Under the pieces are notes generated by a model, which searched no databases, was not told the origin of the DNA, and worked only from the letters and a program-made list of their open reading frames with translations. The position numbers and the translations under genes are program-made. A stretch of 64,000 bases of DNA from contig NC_080570.1 in the NCBI RefSeq assembly GCF_030247185.1, positions 100,211,545 to 100,275,544 of the forward strand, in the 5' to 3' direction. This DNA comes from Malaya genurostris (Eukaryota > Arthropoda > Insecta > Diptera > Culicidae). This document shows positions 11,830 to 21,842 of the stretch, piece by piece. How positions within the stretch are numbered: the first letter of the stretch is position 1; each line of letters opens with the position of its first letter.

Positions 11830-12255
11830 TTGCTACTTAGTTCGAACGGCGTTAAACAACCACCTAAGACGATTACGGATGCTAAACTTGCATTGAAATA
11901 TGACTACGAGCTTGGCCAAAGTTTAACTGATGTTTTTTGGAGGAGATGGACTCGAGAGTATTTGCCGGATCTGACTCGGCGAACGAAATGGTTCGGGGAT
12001 GGAAAACAGGTAGAAAAAGGAGATATAGTCGTGCTTGTGTGTGAGAAAAAACGTAATGATTGGACAAGAGGAATAATTTCGAAAGTCTTCGCGTCTTCCG
12101 ATGGACATATACGGCAAGTGGAGGTAAAAACAGCGTCTGGGACTCTGAAACGTGCGGTTTACAAAGTGGCTATATTGGATGTTCTCGGTAAAACTGATGT
12201 AGATACCCAGTGTTACGGGTCGGGGAATGTTACTTCGAAGAACCCCCCATCGTGA
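11830..12255 (+). pseudogene. BEL/Pao integrase C-terminal fragment
   Basis: About 140 codons correspond to the extreme C-terminus of a BEL/Pao polyprotein. SLTDVFWRRWTREYLPDL and RRTKWFGDGKQVEKGDIVVL align in order with LADVLWQRWIKEYIPLV and HRTKWFEDKE of the element at 24307-31012. They are clearly a different family. Everything upstream (gag to integrase core) is missing, so this is a 5'-truncated relic. The frame runs through a purine-rich tract (GGGTCGGGGA, 12217-12226) into the presumed 3' LTR, as in the complete element. It does not encode a functional enzyme. Confidence 0.85.
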
Positions 12256-12690
12256 GCTCATTCGCGAATAAATGCTTCTGACAGCACTGTTGATGAGACA
12301 GAACGGTAAACGACGCCATTTTGTAAAAAAGCTTGCTAGGTAGCGGAGGACACTTTCGGATTAATAAATGTTTGAAATACGGCTTATAGCTACGGATAGA
12401 GGAGAAACTAAAATGTAAAATCGGTATTATTTTATATGTAATAACACATAATAACGTTATTTCTGAAATACAGCTTTGAGGCAACTCCAACTACTAAATA
12501 CGAGTTTGACTAAAAGATCTCCAGAAAATCCAACACCAGCAATAGAAATAGCAATATTTTTATTTTCGTTTAACTGAAAATAAATTTGATTTGCATTGAA
12601 ACGTTAAGGTTAATGAAATGTAAATAATTTAAATCTATACTTTGTCATTTTTTCGCGTATAGTTCTAAAGATATTTAGCACTTCCACAAA
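12228..12690 (+). repeat. Presumed 3' LTR of the truncated BEL/Pao relic
   Basis: It begins with TGTTACTTCG directly after a polypurine-like tract, the position a 3' LTR should occupy. The right boundary is approximate because no 5' LTR remains for comparison. Confidence 0.45.
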
Positions 12691-12772
12691 AAAAATAAGA
12701 AGAAGAAATAATGTTGGTAATGATGGAAAATCCGGAATTCCATCATTACTCGTGTCATTACCGAACTCGTAG

Positions 12773-12838
12773 ACCTTACACGATCATTAAAAGTGTCATT
12801 ACTTTTTAGTAATGACACTTTTAATGATCGTGTAAAGG
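12773..12838. repeat. Near-perfect palindrome (GGCCCTTACACG family)
   Basis: Arms of about 31 bases around a 4-base centre: CTTACACGATCATTAAAAGT then GTCATTACT, and the reverse complement ending at 12838. Related pieces lie at 31194-31262 (imperfect palindrome) and 47247-47284 (one arm). The terminus GGCCCTTACACG is shared with the MITE at 13405. Confidence 0.8.
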
Positions 12839-12839
12839 C

Positions 12840-13404
12840 CGCTACCCACTTGTGCGCGGCGGGCAGATTTCCCCCCAGAATTCTGTCAGAATTCCGGCAA
12901 AATCTGGCAACAATGCAACAACCGTTTCCGGCAGAGAATTTCGCCTAGCGGTTATAAACGGTTCTGTTTCTGTCGGATTCTTGCCATTCAAGAATGGCAG
13001 AACCGTTTTGAATCGGTTCTACAATTTTAGCGTCTTGGTTTCATTTTTTCTTTAAAAAGTACATATGAAAGGTAATAATATATTACCCTTCATAATAATA
13101 ATTATGGAAAAAGTTTGTTGCCAATAACAGTGCATTCTCACTACCAAACATACCCATATTTCAATCTCATTTAACTCGTCTCAAGATTCGTTTTTTGTAT
13201 GCACATGCGAGGTTGACGAATATCAAATGAAGTCGAATTAAAAAAAAAAGAAAGAGAGAAATAAACAAGACACATACGGCGAGATAATGACGCAATTTCG
13301 CCTGGACAATTTTGACAGCAGCCGGAAGGCAGCCAGCCTTCTGACGGTTGCCAGAATTCCTCACAAGCAGGTAATGACGTTCCATTTTATAAGTAAACAA
13401 CAGT
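12840..13404. other. Repeat-like spacer without a gene
   Basis: GAATTC- and GGCAACA-rich segments near 12880 and 13340 look like remnants of one repeated sequence (TCTGGCAACAATGC and CCGTCAGAAGG in opposite orientation). The 67- and 77-codon ORFs here show no family features. Confidence 0.35.
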
Positions 13405-13697
13405 CTTAAGCAGCCCTTAAGCGGCCCTTACACGAGACAATATTATTTTCAATACAAGGAGTATTGACAATACTATTGATCGTGTAGTGGAAACTTCATC
13501 GGATTGACGAAAATATTGTCAAAAAATCAAAACTGCTCATCAATCCGACAATACTTTCTCTCCAGAGAAGAAACGCTTGATTTGTTCGAAAAATGCGGAC
13601 TCAAGTTACCAAGTCAATTGGATTGACGGTATTGACAATACTTTGGATTGACAATAATATTGTCACGTGTAAGGGCTGCTTAAGGGCCGCTTCCCGG
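13405..13697. mobile_element. MITE with GCGGCCCTTACACG termini
   Basis: Left end AAGCAGCCCTTAAGCGGCCC then TTACACGAGACAATATTATT; the right end gives the inverse with GACAATATTATTGTCAAT. The interior (ATTGACAATACT-rich) has no ORF of note. The outer 14 bases match the palindrome family at 12773, 31194 and 47247. Exact borders and target duplication are uncertain because the terminal motif is itself repeated. Confidence 0.65.
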
Positions 13698-14494
13698 TGG
13701 ATGTTGTCGACCCGCATAGGCCCGATCATCGGGCCGATTATCGGACCGATTGAGCACGATATAGGGCCGATTGTAGCGCTTCGATCGGCCCGTCATCGGA
13801 CAATTCTGCACCATTTGCATCAATCGCGTCGACCTAAAAAAGCTTTATGTTTACATTATGTATCTCTAGAGAAACAGAGCGAAGGAATATCAAACAAGGC
13901 ATTTTCGAGCCGACGACTCCCCGATAGGGTGTGCAAGAGTGTTAAACATTCTTTTGTCTCGATCATGGAGGCTTTAACCTTTAGGTCATTCGCCTCTTAG
14001 GGCCAGAAAAACTCTGGCCCTATGTTTGAGGTTGGAAATCCAACCCCGATATATCTTATCACCTGAGTATTGGATATCCGCTCTCTGCTTTGGTATATCT
14101 TCACTCTTTTGTTCTACCGATACACTATGTAAGCTCGAAACGCAATCAAAAGCTTTCGTGCACGATGCGTCCGATGTTCGAATTTACTGGGTTTAGACGC
14201 GAAATCTACAATTTCAAAGTTGTTATGCGAAACTCAGCTAATGTGTCAAGTTGTGCCTCCGATTGAGTGTATCATATAGTGATTTTCACTGTCGGCTAGA
14301 AAAGATTGCGATGCGATAAGATAGCGACAAAATGCCGCAAAGATAGCGAAACTGTCATTCGCATCGATTCAACCGCTTCGAGACCACAAGCCAGAAAAAA
14401 ATATTTTTTAAATTGACCGTTACAACAACTAACTTCAGTCATAATTAATTCATATTGATAATGCGTATGATTACGGCGTGTGCTATTTATTTGA
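13698..14494. other. Spacer with GGGCCGAT(C/T)ATCGG repeats
   Basis: Around 13719-13800 the sequence is built from short imperfect palindromes of the type CCGATCATCGGGCCGATTAT. This produces a spurious IGPIIGPIIGPI ORF. The remainder is unique, moderately AT-rich sequence with no gene I recognise. Confidence 0.4.
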
Positions 14495-14501
14495 CATAAT
14501 G

Positions 14502-14731
14502 TACGATTCAGACGATCCGCCTCCTTCCGTCACCGTCACCGAAACGTCAGCTTCCGTCAAAATTAGTTTAATACTTTCTTTGCCGGAACGTTCACACGCT
14601 CCGTCCGTCAAGACGTTCCGTGGCGGTGACGTTACGTGTGAATGGCTCCATAAGAATGCATGTAATTAATGTTGACGGTGCCGGTGACGGAGATTGACTG
14701 TGACAAAAGAAGACGGATCGTCTGAATCGTA
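14502..14731. mobile_element. 230 bp MITE with TACGATTCAGACGATCCG termini
   Basis: Inverted ends TACGATTCAGACGATCCG/CGGATCGTCTGAATCGTA and flanking CATAATG on both sides (14495-14501, 14732-14738). The interior is CCGTCACCG-rich. A 7 bp duplication fits; a TA duplication with chance flanks is the alternative. No coding content. Confidence 0.75.
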
Positions 14732-14769
14732 CATAATGATTATTTTGTGCTTAGTATTAGAGATGGTCG

Positions 14770-14985
14770 GGTATCGGGTATTTTACCCGAAACCCGACCC
14801 GTACCCGTACCCGACGGGTTTTTGGTCGGGTACGGGTAAAAATTTTTATTTTCAATCGGGTACGGGTCGGGTACGGGTAAAAAATTTTACTGCTCACTCG
14901 GGTACGGGTCGGGTGCGGGTAAAAAAATTTACTGCTCACTCGGGTACGGGTCGGGTACGGGTAAATTTTTTTTTCTGATCGATTA
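14770..14985 (+). repeat. Left subterminal GGGT(A/C)CGGGT repeats
   Basis: A run of CGGGTACGGGTCGGGTACGG units separated by A/T-rich spacers, in mirror orientation to those at 16738-16995. Subterminal repeats of this kind are known transposase-binding sites in other hAT elements; that role here is inference. ORFs across it (VRVKNFTAHSGTGR type) are artefacts. Confidence 0.85.
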
Positions 14986-15607
14986 CCCGACCATTTGTAC
15001 TTCACATAAATATGTTTACACGTTGACGAGAATTTTTTATTGCAAAACAGTTCTTCCGAAAAATAAACAATTTGATTCAAGGGGTTTTGACATTTCCAGA
15101 AAAAAAAATTCTTTTCTTCATTAAAAAAAGCGATCAATCATAGGTACGTGAAAAGTTATGTGAATATTTTCCGCCCTACTTTGTTTATAACATATTTAAT
15201 AAGACACACTGCCTTAGCTCTAAGATGTTGCGGTCGGAAGAATGTTGGAGGGTTCCACCGGAGGTGGCAAAGAAGTTCAATTGCTGTAAAAACCACCAGC
15301 TACCGTTAACATAGTGGGTGTGGGTTTGTGAGGCTTTCAAAACGGGCACAGTTGACAGATAAATTTAAATCAATATCATAATTCATTTTGCTTTGTAGTA
15401 AAAAATTGTAACCAAAAAAAAATTCCTGCGAATGTTCAAACTACTTACACTTGAAGGACTCACTGTTCACCATTTTCAAAATTGATTTTTTCACACCTGG
15501 AATACACGTACATTGTTTGATGTTTGGTCAATACACGTAAACGAACTGATGATACTCTATTCATTTTAGGGGATGCTCGCATAAGATTCATTTTCGTCAC
15601 GTATAAT

Positions 15608-15941
15608 CACAAACGAATTTCCAGACATGACAGTCACGATCTTTTTTTGGCGCACATCTACGGTCCTCCGTGAAACTGGCACCAATGGTGATAAATAAGT
15701 TGCACTGCTGAGTTCCCATCATCGCATTCATAATGCAAATGTCAAACCGTGAGAATCCTTTCGATGCGTTAGCTCATTTGTATATATTGAGATTTCATGG
15801 CACACTTTGGTCGAAATGATAACAAGCAATTAATCTCGCGCTCTACCAAGCGGTGAGTGCGGTCATTTCAGAAGGTACCGGGAACGGACCAAATTTGTTT
15901 AATATTTGTAAGCACTTACATGTCTTTATTATTTGTCTTTG
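15608..15941. mobile_element. 334 bp P-type MITE derived from the 32070 P element
   Basis: One end (CACAAACGAATTTCCAGACA) and about 180 bases match the right end of the P element at 39047. The other end matches its left end at 32070, including CACCGCTTGG. The P-element interior is missing. A perfect 7 bp duplication GTATAAT flanks it (15601-15607, 15942-15948). It is an internally deleted derivative or close relative of that element. Confidence 0.92.
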
Positions 15942-16226
15942 GTATAATATTCAATTAGACATTTGGAACCATTTTACGTGATTTTTCAAGTGATTTGAAT
16001 GTGAATTTTTATTTGTGTGTCAAGATTATGAGCACGCTTACTTGTGGCTTTAAAGAATCGAATCAAAAGTCACACTGTTTCGTAAAAACCATACCTACCC
16101 AAATTGAATACAACGGGTATTACGACATATTGGGTAAATATGCTTCTCGAACAATTTGAGTAGATATTACTCCCTTTTGTTGACATTTGTAAATGAGTAT
16201 AAAGTACCAAAGACATTGGAAATCTA

Positions 16227-16591
16227 CAGGGTCCGCCATCTAACATTTATTTTTGAACTAGCGGTTATTTCGACATTAGTAACCTCAATGTCACATTCTG
16301 CGGAATGTGTGCAAAAAAAACATCTTCTCGGATGAGGCGCATTTTCATCTCGGCGGGTCTGTTAATAAGCAAAACTGTCGCATCTGGGGGACGGAAAACC
16401 CGCACGTTATCGTGGAGAAGCCGATGACTCCTCAGAGAGTGACGGCCAGCCGAGGCAGCCATTTGAATGAAATTATATTCCACAATTAACCGGAAGGATT
16501 GTACTTTAATATGAAAAAAATAAATTTTGAAATCGAATGAACCGTTTGTGTTTTATTGCATGGTTAAAAAAAAGTTACATGGCGGACCCTG
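16227..16591 (+). mobile_element. Internally deleted Tc1/mariner element
   Basis: Inverted ends CAGGGTCCGCCATCTAACA and CAGGGTCCGCCATGTAAC with TA on each side. Inside, about 16313-16441 translates to FSDEAHFHLGGSVNKQNCRI and TENPHVIVEKPMTPQRVT, the classical region around the second catalytic Asp of this superfamily's transposase. The upstream transposase and the segment after PQRVT are deleted. An AATAAA lies near 16528. Non-autonomous. Confidence 0.88.
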
Positions 16592-16737
16592 TATTCATGC
16601 TTCACAGTGTATTTATATTTTTAAATGTAAACAAGCATTTTAATGTATTTTACTTACCAACTAGAGCCTGATACGGTTCGATATCTAAAACACTTTAATT
16701 TTTCCATACTGAATTTTGGTAAAATTTTTACTACTCA

Positions 16738-16995
16738 TTCGGGTCGGGTACGGGTACAGGTAATTTTTAATCGGGTACGGGTCGGGTACGGGTAAAATTT
16801 TTTATTTTTTTTCGGGTACGGGTCGGGTACGGGTAATTTTTTTAAATTATTGATCGGGTACGGGTAATTTTTTTAAATTATTGATCGGGTACGGGTCGGG
16901 TACGGGTAATTTCTTTAATTTTTGGTCGGGTACGGGTCGGGTACGGGTAAATTTTTTTGCTGATCACTCGGGTACGGGTCGGGTTCGGGTATAAG
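16738..16995 (+). repeat. Right subterminal GGGTACGGGTC repeats
   Basis: At least seven units of GGGTACGGGTCGGGTACGGG or half-units separated by T-rich spacers, ending at the hAT terminus. The unit number differs from the left side. Confidence 0.85.
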
Positions 16996-17019
16996 AATTT
17001 CTATACCCGACCATCTCTA

Positions 17020-17369
17020 CTTAGTATGTTCCCTTTTCATGTATACTTTGTATTAATCGACGCCTTGGTTTTCAAAACCTCGTGCTTTAATCGATTGTGC
17101 TATTTGTCTACTCTAAAAAGTTGGTCGTCTTTGACAGATATACATTTGTTGATGCTTTCGATGAACAATGAAATAACAATTGTCGCTAAGGAATTTTACC
17201 AGTTGAAAATGCAATTGGCCTCAATCCAACAGCCGATTAATTTTTCTTTTGGCTCTAATGCTAGTTAATTTCAATACAACAGACAGCGAAGGTGTTAAAA
17301 AACTGTCCAATTTTCTGGCAGCGATGCCAGGTGAAATTTTAGGCGTCTGCGTATTAGAAATGGTCCTAT
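17020..17369. other. Short spacer, no gene recognised
   Basis: A frame running to 17268 (NEITIVAKEFYQLKMQLASI) starts inside the hAT element and shows no family features. GATGCCAGGTGAAATTTTAG near 17324 resembles a decayed hAT MITE end. Confidence 0.3.
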
Positions 17370-17375
17370 GCGACC

Positions 17376-17666
17376 CAGCGCTGCCAACTATACCGATTTC
17401 TCGGTATTTATACCGATTTTTGGACTCGATACAGGAATACAGATATGCTCTCTCAAAATACCGATATTTCAATTTTCATACAGATAAATACCGTTTTTTA
17501 GTTTTTGTGTTGGATTCCATAGGGTTAAATCAGATCGAGCCACCTTTTTTTGGTCGCAAAATCAGTTTCCGCACTAAATCGATGTTTGATTTTTCGAGAA
17601 AGATATTGTACAGATAGATTTTTTTCGCCAAATACAGATTTTTGGAAAAAACAGTTGACAGCACTG
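17376..17666. mobile_element. hAT MITE (CAGCGCTGCCAACT family), copy A
   Basis: Ends CAGCGCTGCCAACT and, inverted, CAGTGCTGTCAACT. Flanks share GCGACC (17370-17375, 17667-17672), a decayed target duplication. Copies also at 52885-53184 (intact 8 bp duplication) and, split, from 31280. The interior is rich in ACCGAT and ACAGAT. Confidence 0.85.
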
Positions 17667-17672
17667 GCGACC

Positions 17673-18267
17673 TCAATATTTAGAAGTATGACGAAAAAAC
17701 CGAACGAAAACCCTACAGTAATAGCAAAAGTCATTAAAATGGATGATTGTTTATAAAAATTTTGAAAATCTGCAAAATAGTCGGCTTAATTGCAAAGTCT
17801 GCTAACAAACGAAATTGCAAATTTACATGCCAATCTGCAACCTGGTATCAGTGGTTCTGACGCTCATTATTTCGCAATCCTGCGACGATTCCGTCGCATT
17901 CTATGTCAAACTGAAAACCACTATACATTCTAGAGAAATTGAAGCCTGAAGACTTTTTTCGGATTTACTGACTTTTACAACCATGTGTGAAAGTGTTTGA
18001 AATTTTTACCTGGTATCTCTGCAAACACTGCACATTTTAGTGTTAAGAATTTTAAATATTTAAAATATTCATGGAAACTCCAGACATTTTGTCAAAATTT
18101 ACGGGCATTTAAGTTTTCGTCATTCTTTAGTTTTGTTTTGGTCGCTAAATACACTAAACATTATTTTTATTTTTTTTTTAAATTCTGCCTCAGGTGTTTA
18201 AAATCGCTGAGCATTTATTTTCGAAACAGCAACAAAATAAACGTGTTTAAAGTGCGAAACAAATAAA
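17673..18267. other. Upstream region of the FANCM-like gene with MITE relic
   Basis: 17760-18025 contains CTGCAAA/TCTGC and ACCTGGTATCTCTGC pieces of the AGAGATGCCAGGT MITE family seen at 24124 and 49346. No TATA box was assigned with confidence for the gene at 18268; the leader is AT-rich. Confidence 0.4.
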
Positions 18268-20328
18268 ATGGATAACTTATCGACTGAGAAAAAAATTAAG
18301 AATGGGGATTCTGAAACAGCAATATCTAAAGATTTGCCACAAATTCAAGCACTTCCGATACCATTTGACCATAATCCTTTTGCTGGGTTTGATCCACTTG
18401 CTGGCATAAACTGGTTGTATCCAATCGATTTTACTAGTCCAGAATATCTTCGTTTGGTTGTTGAGAAGGCATTATATCACAACTCACTTGTAATTCTCCC
18501 AAATCGATACGAGAAAACTTTCGCTACAGCAGTAATTATGTATAATGTACATCGCTGGTATCCGCTCGGTAAAATAGCGTACATTGCTCCGAAGAGAAAC
18601 TTGATAACAGATCAAATAACCGCTTGCGAACGATTGATGAAGTTCCATTCTACAGACGTGGCGGAAATGGTGATGAAGCCTTGCGATCGACCCAAATTTT
18701 GGATGAGTAAACGGATATTTTTCATTAGCTCATATATGATGCTATGCGATCTGAATCGAAATACTGAAGAGATACCGATGATGAATGAAATTAAGTTAGT
18801 GATCATAGATGAACCACAAATTGAGACACGATTACACACAAAAATATTGCAAAATTTGATGAAAATTAATAAGAACTTTCGGATCGTATGTGTCTCGACA
18901 ACTTCAAGTAAAACAGTAGATGCTGGATTTTTGAAACAATGGTTCATTTCAAACATCGAATTACAGTGGGGAAATCCACAAGAAATACCGGACGATTGGT
19001 TAATGAACAAGAAAGAGATTACCAACATTTCCACACCTGTTGGTCCTTCATTATCAGCACTACTAGCAGAACTTCGAGACATAGGGCAAATTTATACGAA
19101 AAATTTGCACATTGCAAAAACAATTTGCACGGCTAATTTTGAATCAATTTGTGTTGAACAAATTCAACAAGAACAGAACAAATACGAACTAAGCATTCTC
19201 ACTGGGGTTCTCAAAAAGAATCATTTTGATATAATGTTGAATTTTCATTTAGCACAAAAGATGGTTTTAGGATATCGAATATTAAAGCATGATGGTATTG
19301 TATCTCTATTGGAATATTTCCATCGAGAAAATGATGTTTACTTGCAAAACAATCGGCAGCTTGTAGATTTCCTTAAAAAGTTGCACCAGGGAATTTATTA
19401 CACACCGCACCCTAAATTTCGAACGTTGGAAAATTTCTTGCAGGAGTTTTTTCAGGTGGGTAATTTAAATGATTAGTAGTACATCAAGCTGACTGAAATA
19501 TTATATTGTAGAGACGCGCCGATGCAAAGGTACTTATTGTTGTTGAACACTTAAACGCAGGTCTAATAATTCACCAATGTCTTCTCAAAATTCCAAACTG
19601 TAAACACAAAGTCCTTGGTAAGTTGATGTATATGAATAAATAAAGTAGATCTTTAAAAAGAACATTTCTGCTTAGATATCAACTATGCTAAAGATATTGA
19701 AAAGTATCGCAAAGGTGAATTAAACGTTTTAGTTGTTACTGTTTCTATCGAACCAACAATCGACGTTGGTGAAATGGATCTAATTGTATTGTTTAATATG
19801 ACCAATGACCCGCGTAAATTTTTGGCGCACATCGCTCGCACTCGCGGAAAAAAACCCGGAGCTATTGTTATTCTAACAACGGAAGGATCTGAAAAGCAGG
19901 AAGTGCAAGATGTACTCAATACTCGTCGTTCATATCACTTCGAAAATCGCAATATTCTTCCAATAGGAGTGGACCTTTCAAACATGATGATGCCCAACTC
20001 ACCATCATTAATCCCACCAGGATTTCAACCAAAAGGAAGACAAATTTTTTTCAACGTCCCATCGTCGCGGGATTTTGATTATGAAACACCCACAAATTCT
20101 AATGATACTTCCAATTTAGAATTGAAAAATGAACAGAATAACACATCACTTCATGTTGGTGACAAACGGAAGATTGTGGAAGTTTTTTCCGATAAACCGG
20201 CTACCTACGATTCTGTCAATGGGCAGACATATTATGAGGTGATTCCCATCAAACAACTTCAATTACATACACAGACAAAATTATGCACGCATGAAAATGT
20301 ATTACCTGATCACACAGACAACATATAG
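18268..20328 (+). CDS. FANCM-like SF2 helicase-fold protein with degenerate ATPase motifs
   Basis: Three exons, 18268-19455, 19512-19617 and 19676-20328, join in frame through GT-AG introns of 56 and 58 bp into 648 residues. The N-terminal half follows FANCM/Mph1: NWLYPIDF, LVILPNRYEKTFATAVIMYN (residues 74-93), KIAYIAPKRNLITDQI, and KLVIIDEPQ (176-184). The second lobe gives VLVVTVSIEPTIDVGEMDLI and a motif VI-like HIARTRGKKPGAIVILTTEG (483-502). Family FANCM proteins remodel branched DNA using ATP. Here the P-loop reads PNRYEKT instead of PTGLGKT, DEAH is DEPQ, and motif VI has lost its Gln-Arg and swapped Gly/Arg, so ATPase activity is unlikely. The frame is fully open, arguing for a retained pseudoenzyme rather than simple decay. 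It lacks the long C-terminal region of FANCM. It converges with CMTR1. Confidence 0.85.
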
Positions 20329-20359
20329 TCTGAGAACAATTTCATTCAATTTTGTTTTT

Positions 20360-20365
20360 AATAAA
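20360..20365 (+). terminator. Poly(A) signal of the FANCM-like gene
   Basis: AATAAA 32 bases after the TAG stop, the only canonical hexamer close downstream. Confidence 0.6.
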
Positions 20366-21321
20366 ATGTATTTTATATTCTGTAAAGTTCTAGTAACGAC
20401 GTACTTATAAATGCCAAGACGATGTTCTAATAAAAATGAGTGACAAAAACTTGTTTTGGATAGAATATTTGTACTACTGTAGAATTGACCATTCTCACTA
20501 TGAAGTCAACAAGTTACTCCAAAAATCAACTTATTAGTAGAGTCGAGTCACGGTGTTATTTAGCGATTTATTCTACTTCGTATTAACGTATTCTGATAAA
20601 ATCGCGGATTACTCAACTTCCAATCAACGCATTGTTATAAAACCGAATACAATATCTTTTTTTTGGTTCTAAAAAGCAATATCACAGAAAAAATAATGAC
20701 AAATGCTGAAATGCAATTTGAGCTACGCAAAAATTCGAAGTGAATTCACCAATTTTTATCTCACCCTTATTTATTCCTATTTACAGATTTCAAAATGTTC
20801 AAAAGAATTGTTTTTCGTAAAGTTGGATAAACTAAAATTTCCTTTTGTTCCTTTGGTGAAATTTTTCACGTATTTTGTATCGTATATCAAATGCTATACC
20901 TAATCTAAAGCACAAAAGAATACGGAGAGCAAAATTTCTAGCATGAAAAACACGATAAACATGGAACTGAATCAAAGAAAATAAAGGCAACATGCACATT
21001 GAACTGTACATGTAGGGAAATTGTACCAATAGCAGACCCTGTCAGCTTGGACCGAAATCACTCTTTAGTTCAGAAACGCCATCGCACGGTATAACATAAA
21101 TAATCGTCACTTAAAAGGTGTTGAGGAACCACATTATTATTTTAATTTATATCTTTTGTTTATACCCGGATTTAACTTAGTTGCGGTCGCACGCCGGTTA
21201 CATTTATTTTTTTTATTTCACATATAAAATATAAGGAAAACCAGTAAACGGCATTAGTATTCCAAATAACATTCCGTATAAAATTTATTCTGATATTCGA
21301 TTCGATTTTTATTTATGCGGA
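20366..21321. other. AT-rich intergenic stretch with a repeat fragment
   Basis: 21028-21085 (GCAGACCCTGTCAGCTTGGA, CGCCATCGCACGG) is an inverted fragment of the sequence repeated at 51830-52530. The rest shows no gene or structure I recognise. Confidence 0.4.
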
Positions 21322-21634
21322 TTACAGCTTTGTAGGCAAGACGACCCTTTTCCAAATAGTTATCGGATAACTGACTGCATCACAGTTGTTCTCGTAATGT
21401 ACATCAAAACGATAAGATATATCGTTACCCCTAGATTCTACATCAATTTCATATGAATGTAACATTGTTTTCCATATAGATTTCAATTGAGCCGACCGAA
21501 TCATTGTGCTGTACACATTTCCACTAGCAAATGAAGCGTTTAAAGCGCTGTTATCCGGACCGTTTCTCGTGAGTGCTGTCATGAATGAACGATCAACGGG
21601 CAATGATGCCCCTTCGGTTTTTATAGTCTCACTT
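21322..21634 (-). CDS. Unrecognised small ORF or terminal exon
   Basis: On the minus strand a possible splice acceptor (CTTGAGAG at about 21635) precedes an open frame beginning SETIKTEGASLPVDRSF. The first ATG is at 21582 and gives 86 residues starting MTALTRNGPDNSAL and ending WKRVVLPTKL. Composition is balanced and protein-like, with a plausible beta-rich end (SYRFDVHYENN). I do not recognise the family. It starts about 200 bases downstream of the CMTR1-like stop on the same strand, so it could be a separate small gene, a last exon of something spliced across, or a gene remnant. No promoter was identified. Confidence 0.4.
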
Positions 21635-21725
21635 CTCTCAAGATTTATTTTCAAATGAGTAAACAAAAAATGATAACACAATATTCAACTAAAATAATTT
21701 CAAATAACTAAGAAAATTTGTTTCT

Positions 21726-21731
21726 TTTATT
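21726..21731 (-). terminator. Candidate poly(A) signal for the CMTR1-like gene
   Basis: AATAAA on the minus strand about 110 bases after the stop at 21843. Another AATAAA lies nearer, around 21780, so the choice is uncertain. Confidence 0.35.
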
Positions 21732-21842
21732 CCAAATTGCGTATGTTTTACATAAATAGCTTGAATGAAAATCAATGAATAAAAATTTCATTGTGCTAAT
21801 CAACATTGTCTTTTCAAAATATTCATGAATGAAATCGTAAAT

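Larger units (their letters stand above)
14758..17019. mobile_element. 2.26 kb non-autonomous hAT element with GGGTACGGGTC subterminal repeats
   Basis: Perfect terminal inverted repeat TAGAGATGGTCGGGTAT/ATACCCGACCATCTCTA and an 8 bp target duplication CTTAGTAT (14750-14757, 17020-17027), both typical of hAT. Long arrays of GGGTACGGGTCGGGTACGGG lie just inside each end. No transposase is visible. It hosts a P-type MITE (15608-15941) and a Tc1/mariner relic (16227-16591). The rest of the interior has no gene. Confidence 0.9.

Noticed and set aside
14694..15137. 94- and 126-codon ORFs over the GGGTACGGGTC repeats
   Set aside because: Products are repeat translations (GTGRVRVK and PTRTRVSSK) and depend on transposon subterminal repeats.
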